Of a DNA stretch of 64,000 nt, positions 56,769 to 64,000 are shown piece after piece. The stretch is from the NCBI GenBank assembly GCA_036346395.1, contig CM070594.1, positions 23,345,385 through 23,409,384 on the forward strand, in the 5' to 3' direction. This DNA is from Hsuehochloa calcarea (taxonomy: Eukaryota > Streptophyta > Magnoliopsida > Poales > Poaceae). How positions within the stretch are numbered: the first letter of the stretch is position 1; each line of letters starts with the position of its first letter. The notes under the pieces are model-generated. The model saw only the letters and a program-made list of their open reading frames with translations, did no database searches and had not been told where the DNA came from. Position numbers and translations under genes: made by a program.

Positions 56769-58577
56769 ATGCTGAGAGGTAGAGGACATGGTCATGGTGG
56801 TAACGGTTGTGGAGGCCATGGTGGAGGTCGTGGTCGCAGGCGTGGTCCCGTAGAGCCACCTCCTGTGGCAGTTGAGTCAGTAGCTGAGTGGAACGGTACT
56901 GCTGAGGAGGGGGTTGTTGTTGACCCTCCTCTGGTTGGGGGCCAGGATGAGACCCCACTTTGCTGAGAGAGTTGGTGGGAGAGATCCATGCTCTCCATCA
57001 ACAGTCGCCAGCAGCCCCTGCTGCTGCTCCTGTCGCCCCCCCCCCCCCACCTGCACCCGAGGTGTGGATGATGCTTTGAGAGTGGATGGGGTTGAGGTTG
57101 GATCCATTTGACAGGTAGGGCATGCCGGCCCAAGCAGTGGACTAGTCGTGCTACATGGGGAACAGTTTGGAGCTTTGGAGCTGTCTTCACATCAGAGGGC
57201 CCATTTTGTAGCCTTTCAAATGAAAAGGTAGGCGGACATCTGGTGGGACAGTGTTTTGACATCGAGGACCGCCGCTTAGGGTACAGTTTCCTGGGAGAAC
57301 TTTGTTGACCAGTTCAAGGCAAAATTCTATCACTATTCCTTCGTTGAGAAGATGGAGATTGCATTAATGACCTTTGTTCAGGGGAAGATGTGAGTACAAG
57401 GCCGAGTTCAACAACTGGATCACTTTGTTCCGTCAATGGCGAACGATGATCTTCATAAGGACAAGAGGTTCCGTCGGGGCCTCAGTCCTGAGTACCGGCA
57501 TGTGTTGGGAGCCACTCTACACCATGACTTCAGCTATGTTGTAGAGCAAGCCAGGGGCATGGAGTTGGAGATGCAGCTCACCAAGGGACAGCAGGCCTTT
57601 AGTGGACTGGTTGCTTCTGGTGGTGGCCAAAAGAGGAGCTTTGGTGAGGGGAGTGGGTCTTTTCAGCGGCCTGCTTCTAAGAAGTTCAAGGGTGGACCGC
57701 AGTCTTCGCAATTCTCCAAGACTAAGTAGTCGAAGTCGTTTCCTTTTTCAACACCTCGTTCTTTTGCGGGTACTCCAACTCTTCGTCCTGTCCCAGGGAA
57801 GGGTATGCTTTGTTTCAAGTGTGGTGATGGTCACCGCGATGCTGAGTGCTCTTGGATGGGAGCTTTCCGTCAGTGTGGCTAACCGGGTCACGAGGATCTG
57901 GTGTGTCATCAGAACCCCGCTAGTATGATCAAGTGGGAGCATGTTCCTGTGTTTTCTTCGATAGGTCCTGCACGAGGGTCTGTCCAGATGATGGTCGTCC
58001 CTTCTGCGCTGCCGCTTCCTTCAGCTTGGGCGCCTCCGATGGTGTACTACTGGCAGCAACCGCCTCCTACACCACTTTAGATTTCTACTCCACCGTCTTT
58101 ACCTGCATCGCCATAGTAGAGTGTCGGGTCTCCTACTGGCCCAGCGTCATCTTCCTTCGCCATGGTGCCTCCTGGAGTGTACACCATGCCTACCGCGGAG
58201 TCTGCGGGTTGTCCTGATGTGGTGACAAGTGCTTTGCTCATGGATTCGTTTCATGCTTTAGTTCTTTCTGATTCGAGGGCTACCTATTTGTTTGTCTTGA
58301 CGGCGTTTGCTAGGAAAGCGAACTTGAGTGTGCAGTGGATTTCTCAATCAGTGTTGGTCAGTTCTCCTGGGGGTATTATTGCGAGCTCCACTGTTTGTCC
58401 AAGATGCTCTATTGTTATTGAGGGAAAAGTTTACGGCGAATTTGATGGCCATTCAGTTGGAGTCTTTCAACGTCATCTTGGGCATGGATTGGTTGCACTC
58501 CTACCGAGCCGTGATATCTTTTTTCTATAGGGCCGTCACTTTGGAGACTCCGTCTGGTGGGACTTTGACCTTTCAGG
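56769..58577 (+). pseudogene. Gypsy gag and protease (broken)
   Basis: Gag starts MLRGRGHGHGGNG at 56769. After frameshifts, including near a 13-C run at 57036-57048, the conserved Gag core continues as KDKRFRRGLSPEYRHVLG (57454-57507). In-frame TAG at 57727. Zinc knuckle CFKCGDGHRDAEC at 57811-57849 lacks one residue before His, and the next half QCG-stop-PGHEDLVC contains a stop. The protease region LMDSFHALVLSDSRATYLF (about 58236-58292) has DSRA in place of the canonical DSGA, a probable loss of the active site. Continues as SIVIEGKVYGEF up to the nested insertion. Confidence 0.85.
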
Positions 58578-59421
58578 GGAGTTACGACGCCTCATGTCAT
58601 TACCCCAGGGGTAATCACACTTAGGCATACGGATTACTATTCGTTTGCTCAGTAGAACACTGCTCCAATGAATAGTAAGCCCTTATCAGAGTTGGGCAGC
58701 AGAACAATAAGATAGAAACTGTACATCTTTATCATAACAGTATCCACACATGGCTATGGTCTTTACAACTAGTAATTTACAACCTCGAAGTGGGACTGGG
58801 TCCCATCACTTGCCTTTCCTGCTTCTCTAGTCGTCTACTTGTCCCACGCGTCGAAAAGAGCACCCATCTCGCCCTGGTCTTCATAGCCCATGCCCTCGCC
58901 ACCTGTGGTCTCTTCGGTACCTGCATGTCCATCGTCCCATGCGGGATAGTTCCCGGTCGGACTAGGATCTACAAAGGAGAATACTAACAAGGTTGAGTAC
59001 AAAAGTACTCAGCAAGCATTAATAGCAAAAGATGCACTGGATGACTCATCTCTGTTGGCATTACATTTTCTAGCTCATCTCTTTTCTGAAAATAACAACT
59101 CATTAAAAAGGTGGCAGATTTTAAAACTAAAAAGACTACTTGTCACTCGAATAGGGGAAGACCCCAGGCGGTTCCCGTAGACTCCAATCCAGGAGACTAG
59201 CATGAATTCATGATTTGTATAACACCTCTTGCCTCATCATCATCTTTCTTTTTCTTTTATCTTTTTCCCCTGCCCTGGGCCCCCTTTACCAGCCATAATA
59301 TTAACTCATTCATCATCTCTGTTCTCTTATCTTTTCTCATCATTTCATTTATTCGATTTGAGTTTTTGAATATAGTTTTCATGCAATACATATAAGATAC
59401 AGTAAAATACGGTTTACATTT

Positions 59422-61294
59422 TGTAGGACCGTAAAGGCGACTAGGGGGGTGAATAGGCGCTTTCTCGAATTTCTCGCCTTAATCAAATTCAACACGAAAT
59501 TTACTCCTTTAGCTATGAAAGCTAAGAAGGTCAGTAAGCGCACAGAGGAAGCCTTGTGCTGAATTCGATAACCCCCTCAACCACAAGACACAAATGTGGA
59601 GAATTGATCTCACCGGTGCAGTGCAGGCCTTTGGCGGTCGGCCGGCTACCAAAGGGCGGTCCGACCGATTTAAATCGGTTCGACTGGCCGTTAACGGGCG
59701 GTCTGAATGCTGGCGGTCTGACCTCCGTATAAAAATCGGTCCGACCGATTTAGTCCAGAACCGAAATACAACACCCAAATCCAAAATGAAATTTGGTCCA
59801 ACTTTTGATTCAACCAATGAAACTTGATCAAATTTGGAGCACATCTCCCTAAGGATATTAGAGACCTATTTCTAGCAACAATCCTCCAGATCCACTTCAC
59901 AGAAACGATCTCTGATGATTTTACCAAAGATGTGCACAAACCCTAAAAATATGAAAATCTTGATTCAAGACTTGCTTGTGGGGGTTGATGATCTAGAAGA
60001 TTCTAGGAGTATTCCCACACATCAAAGCAAGATAAAATAGGTCAAGAGACCAAGCATAAACACTTGAATCAAGGAAGCACCAAATTCATCAAAAGAGAGA
60101 AGAACACAAAGGAGACAATTGATCTCTCAAGCAAGCATCACAAGATTGATTGATCTCACAAGATGCTTACAAAGCCACTCCAACAAGGAGGACAAGAGCT
60201 CACACAAGGAGCACACACACAATCTCTCCAACCCTAACTTCTCCTCTCCTCTCCTCTCCTCTCCAAACCCTAGAAAAAGGAAGAGGGGTTCAAATGAATG
60301 CTTCAAGGGGTTTTACATCTCCCCATTTTCTATTTATAGGAGAGGCTAGGTTTTCACATTTGGGACCCACACACACATGGGATCCACTCACACACATCTG
60401 TTGAAGCAATCGCCTGCTTCACCACGTGTAGGTTGATCAGCGGCTCTCATCATGTCGGCAAGACTCTCCCGTCCAAATCCCATCGGAAACTCCTAGAGAC
60501 TTGCACCGACTTCCACACCGCCTGATCCAACCAGCTGCACCGAACTACCCGTTCGATCCATCTTGCCCATTCTGCACCATGCTTGAGTCACACGACCTCA
60601 CCCGGCATCCATGATCGTTCTGGACCTCAGCTCTCCAAGCATAGTCCCGATCCACCTCACCGTTGACGTCGTTGACCTGCAAGCCACCTGCACAGCAATA
60701 GACAAACAAATCATCTTCGGGAACAAGTTCTTCACAACTTGACCCACGTTAGTTCCACAATGCAATATGCAACAATAAAGCATTGAAATCCATACAATAA
60801 ACACAATCAATTCACATTAATGCCAAAATGGCTAACCTCCAAGTGATCGACGGTCTGACCGCCCCACACAGCCGGTCCGACCGATTTCAGGCCGGTCGGA
60901 CCGATTCCACAACGGCGGTCGGACCGCCCGAAAAGACTTAGCCAAAATTCCAACTTGAAAATCCGAAACCTTCTGGAATTTTCAAATCAATAGAACTTTT
61001 GACTGGGAGCTCCAAAAATTATGTGACCACATCCAGGAGACTCCCCTCACTTGCCTACACAACCTATTTTTGGCTCAGCTCCAAAACCACTTTGAGGCAA
61101 TACCGGTCGGACCGACTACCACGGCCGGTCGGACCTCTCCACGGGCGGCCTGACCGCCCCTGCCACCGGCCAGACCGCCTGTGGTCTGACGGAACTGAAG
61201 CAAAATCGAAAACGCGAGATTTTGCAAACCAACAAAGCCATTGCCCATTGACTCATCATTCTAAGATCGTGCACATATCCTCACGATATCCACA
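59422..61294 (-). mobile_element. Solo LTR, second copy of the 1.8-kb GGTCGGACCG family
   Basis: Left TGTAGGACCG and right GATATCCACA ends with a perfect TSD CATTT (59417-59421 and 61295-61299). 1873 bp against 1793 bp for 37590-39382. TATAAATA on the minus strand at 60331-60338. GGTCGGACCG-type clusters at about 59630-59760, 60848-60930 and 61100-61195. A (CTCCT)n run lies at 60240-60262. Confidence 0.92.
60331..60338 (-). promoter_or_regulatory. TATA box of solo LTR
   Basis: TATAAATA on the minus strand at the position equivalent to 38467-38474 in the sister copy. Confidence 0.6.
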
Positions 61295-63721
61295 CATTTA
61301 ATATAACTATATTCATGATCAAGAGGAAAGTTTGCCTTCGTAGAAGTAGAAAAGATCGATGTCGACGAGTCACCGATCAGCTACACCGATCTGCTGGGGT
61401 TCGTCCTCTGTAGCAATATGGCAGTACGAAGAATACATAGATAAATACTTAGTGGGTTTTATGTGATAGTAGGCGAATAAGCTATTAATGCAATTCCTAT
61501 TTGTTAGCCAATTTTACTTTACAAATATTTTTCGAATCCCAGCCCAGTTAGCATTTTCCCACTAAATTCATTCTACGGTTTACTTGTTCTCTAGTCGTGA
61601 TTGCCGAACTCGCGTTCTATCACCCGTTATACACTATTACTCGAGCTTACAATCCGCTACGCCTATAAGAATCTACCAGGTGAGCACAACTATGACTACT
61701 TCCTTACACACAAACGAGGTTGCTCTAACTAATTAAATAAACACGAGTTAAACAAATTTTCCCTAAATCTTTCTATACTTAATTTTCTACACCTAATAAA
61801 CTAATTACTTAACTACCTATTCACCTATTTCCCTAATCACCTACCCCCTAATCACCTATTCCCCTAATTAACCCCCTTCCTATCTCTACCCGGCCGCCGA
61901 CACTCCCCCTGCCGACTCTCTCTTATCCCCTCCCCTTCTCTCCTCTCCGCCTACCTCTCTCCCTGGCATCGCCTCCTCTTCCTGGCGTCGCCTCCCTCCG
62001 GCTCCTTGACTGCTCCCGCTCCGGTTCCTGGGCCCTGCTCCTCCCGGCCGCCACCGCCTCGCCGGCCGGCCTCCGGCCGGCGCTCGGCCACGCCTGCGCC
62101 TGCCGCCTCGATTCCCCTCGGCCCGGCCTCTCCTCCCTCTCTGCCCAGGTGCTTCCTACTCTAGGCCTCGGCTCGACCTCTCCCTGTGCTGCCTCCGGCT
62201 CACTGGCCCGCTGGCCTTCAACCGCCATCCGCCTGCACCCTCGGCTCGGTCCGGTTCGGGTCTTTCCTCAATGGATCCGGTTCCCTATCCCGGTTTTAAG
62301 GTTTGATGTCGAATGATTACTTCTTTTGATGATTTGGATGCTTGTGGTATATGCGTGGAAGTTGAACTGTGGTGGAGGATGCACTATAGTGGACTCTTGT
62401 GGTTCTGGGCACTAAGGTATAACCCCCTGTTCTACTTCTCTACCTTGCTCCCCCGCTTGCTCTGCGATGAGAATGGATGATGCTCCTAGTGATGGATAGT
62501 GTGTAGTGTTAAGTGATTAGTGTTGCAGGTTCTTGGTTGGTACACCTGATGTGGTTTTGGGTTAGGCAAAAATAGGGATGGCAGTGGGGGCATGAATATG
62601 GTTTAGCTGATGGATTTGGTTTGATCTATTTTGAAGTAGAGGTAGAGGTGGTGGCCGGTTGTGGTCGGGATGGCGATGTCGGCGGTGAGGCTGGTCATCC
62701 TCCTAGTAGACGCCCTTCTGTTGGTCTTCACGTGGCCTTCAGTTGGTCGATGTGGTTCAAAGGCTACTGTCGGCATCGCCCTTGCTCTCTGGCTCCCCTG
62801 GCTCCCTTCCCCTCTTGCTCCCTTCCTACGGCTGTGGTATTGGCCTTTCGGCTGAGAAAAATGGGAGGGAGAATGGATGTGTTGTGCTCCTCTGTGGTGG
62901 CTTGATTATGTGAATGAGGCTTGAGTGTTGCTTTGTGGGGAGGATGGCTTTTCAGGGGGGATGCACTCGGCTGGGGAATGCATCTGGCTGCCTATCCTTT
63001 GTGATCCATGAGTTACCTTTTTGCCCTTGTGCTCATCCGAAGGCTCTCACCAGATATTTTTGGGCTAAGGGTATTTTGGTCCATTGGCTAGCAAATCACT
63101 ATACAAGGGATTCTCTGCAGTCGAGGCGAATCGGTAAACGTTGGTGTTGGATTCTAGGATGCCGAGTGATGAAACCTACGTAAATAAGACGGCGCCGATT
63201 ACTTGGGTTGGTCTAGGTATCGTGGGTATTCAGGTGCCGACTGATTTGGGTTAGCCTAAGTGACTTGAGAACCAAGATGTCGGTTAACCCAGGCTGGTGT
63301 GGGTAGTCTTGATACTCAGGATGCCGACTGATCTAGGTCGATTTGGAAGCCGCGATGATTCCTACGGTACTCTGACGGTAATCCACTTTATTACAACTCT
63401 ATTTTATTGTTTTTGAACTGCTAAAGGTCTTATGGTTGATTGGCAGACAATGGAGATGGGAGTGGTGTTTCGGATTGGGTCGAGAAAGACGGTTTGACTA
63501 GACGGCGATGGACGGACAAGAATTCAAGGAAGGTTTCAGCGACATGCAATGCAAGTTTTTAATTTAATCTTCTTTGTAATGCACCCAGAGTTGTAAAACA
63601 TGATCTGCTCTGATGTAATTAATTCTTGTGTTACTTGCGTTAAGAAAATTTTTATTTACTGCCAATTAGCGATTAACGTTATTTTATATTAGTCTGATTT
63701 TTTTCGGGTTCTCACAGGAGT

Positions 63722-64000
63722 GCACCTCTGCGCTCTCTTTGTGTGTTGGCCGGACTGTCCCCGGGTCAACGTGCGGTGAAGACTGGGTTTCTCTTGGCTC
63801 TGGCTGAGAAACCGATCGTGGCTTTGTGGATCGAGGAGATTTTGGTGGTTTGCGATTACCCAAATATGTTTCCAGCTGAGCTTCAGGGAATGTCACCTGC
63901 GCGAGGCGTGGAGTTTCGCACTGATCTTGTTCTGGGCACTCGGCCTATCTCGCTGTCTCCATATCGGCTACCACGTCCGTTTCAGGGCGAATTGAAGAAG
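63722..64000 (+). pseudogene. Gypsy reverse transcriptase, N-terminal part (continues beyond window)
   Basis: The frame carries GQRAVKTGFLLALAEKP, then VVCDYPNMFPAELQGMSP (about 63850-63903), RGVEFRTDLVLGTRPISLSP and YRLPRPFQGELKK at the window end. This is the start of a Gypsy reverse transcriptase (VxxFPDVFPEELPGxPPxRxxEFxIDLxPGxxPISxxPYR pattern). It is the continuation of 56769-58577, separated from it by the nested LTR. Confidence 0.88.

Larger units (their letters stand above)
58583..63716 (-). mobile_element. Solo LTR (about 3.26 kb) inserted in Gypsy element, itself carrying a nested solo LTR
   Basis: Left end TACGACGCC and right end TCTCACA are flanked by a perfect 5-bp TSD GGAGT (58578-58582 and 63717-63721). 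On the minus strand it begins TGTGAGAACCCG and ends ...GGCGTCGTA, two transitions from GGCGTCACA seen at 20621. 58583-59110 matches the complement of 19190-19703 and 61440-62290 matches 18130-18840/19705-20160. No gag-pol, so solo LTR. 61930-62230 is a C-rich tract whose minus frame is not credible coding. Confidence 0.88.
55030..64000 (+). mobile_element. Ty3/Gypsy LTR retrotransposon (+), 3' part beyond window, with nested LTRs
   Basis: 5' LTR 55030-56504 followed by a PBS-like site, gag (from 56769), zinc knuckle, protease, then reverse transcriptase beginning at 63722 after a 5.1-kb nested insertion (58583-63716). The reading frame before the insertion resumes in register after the second TSD copy. 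Domain order gag-protease-RT fits Gypsy. Its 3' half lies outside the window. Confidence 0.9.

Noticed and set aside
61923..62228. 101-codon minus-strand frame
   Set aside because: Arg/Glu/Gly-rich low-complexity translation of the GC-rich LTR segment; no homology.

Overview
This is a eukaryotic window from a plant, most likely a grass (Poaceae). The signs are split class III peroxidase exons with a GC-rich first exon, large nests of Copia and Gypsy LTR retrotransposons, CACTA transposons, and Tourist-like and hAT-like MITEs. The species cannot be fixed from sequence alone. I see exactly one convincing host gene: a three-exon, + strand secretory (class III) peroxidase at 32406-34581, with its own TATA box and polyadenylation signal. 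Nearly everything else is transposable-element DNA.

Layout, left to right. 1-1862: minus-oriented Gypsy-type LTR, cut by the window edge. About 3600-4941: right end of a CACTA element with subterminal hairpins. 5751-12034: complete but decayed Copia element (minus), TSD GGTCT. 13624-22624: minus-oriented solo LTR (TSD AACGT), split by a non-autonomous CACTA at 16251-21134 (TSD AAT) that itself holds two LTR copies of another family. About 23380-26903: another minus-oriented LTR, carrying a Tourist-like MITE at 24655-25073 (TSD TAA). 27879-31091: small non-autonomous LTR retrotransposon (TSD AATCC) whose only coding content is two retropepsin-like modules. 31092-34700: peroxidase locus. 35057-35319: hAT-like MITE.

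36137-51999 is a + solo LTR (TSD AGCGG) split by an 11.7-kb CACTA at 37164-48908 (TSD ACC). That CACTA carries remnants of TNP2-type transposase and TNP1/Ulp1-type genes, and contains a further solo LTR at 37590-39382 (TSD CAAGC). 52005-54960: minus Gypsy gag-pol relic. 55030-64000: + Gypsy element with LTR, PBS, gag, protease and the start of reverse transcriptase. It is split by a minus solo LTR at 58583-63716 (TSD GGAGT), which in turn holds a second copy of the 1.8-kb solo LTR at 59422-61294 (TSD CATTT).

Target-site duplications read directly from the sequence allow this nesting to be ordered in time. After removing their CACTA insertions and one TSD copy, the two solo LTRs 13624-22624 and 36137-51999 are 4114 and 4115 bp long, supporting one shared LTR family. 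The peroxidase is a gene island between retroelements, the nearest ending about 1.3 kb upstream of its start codon.
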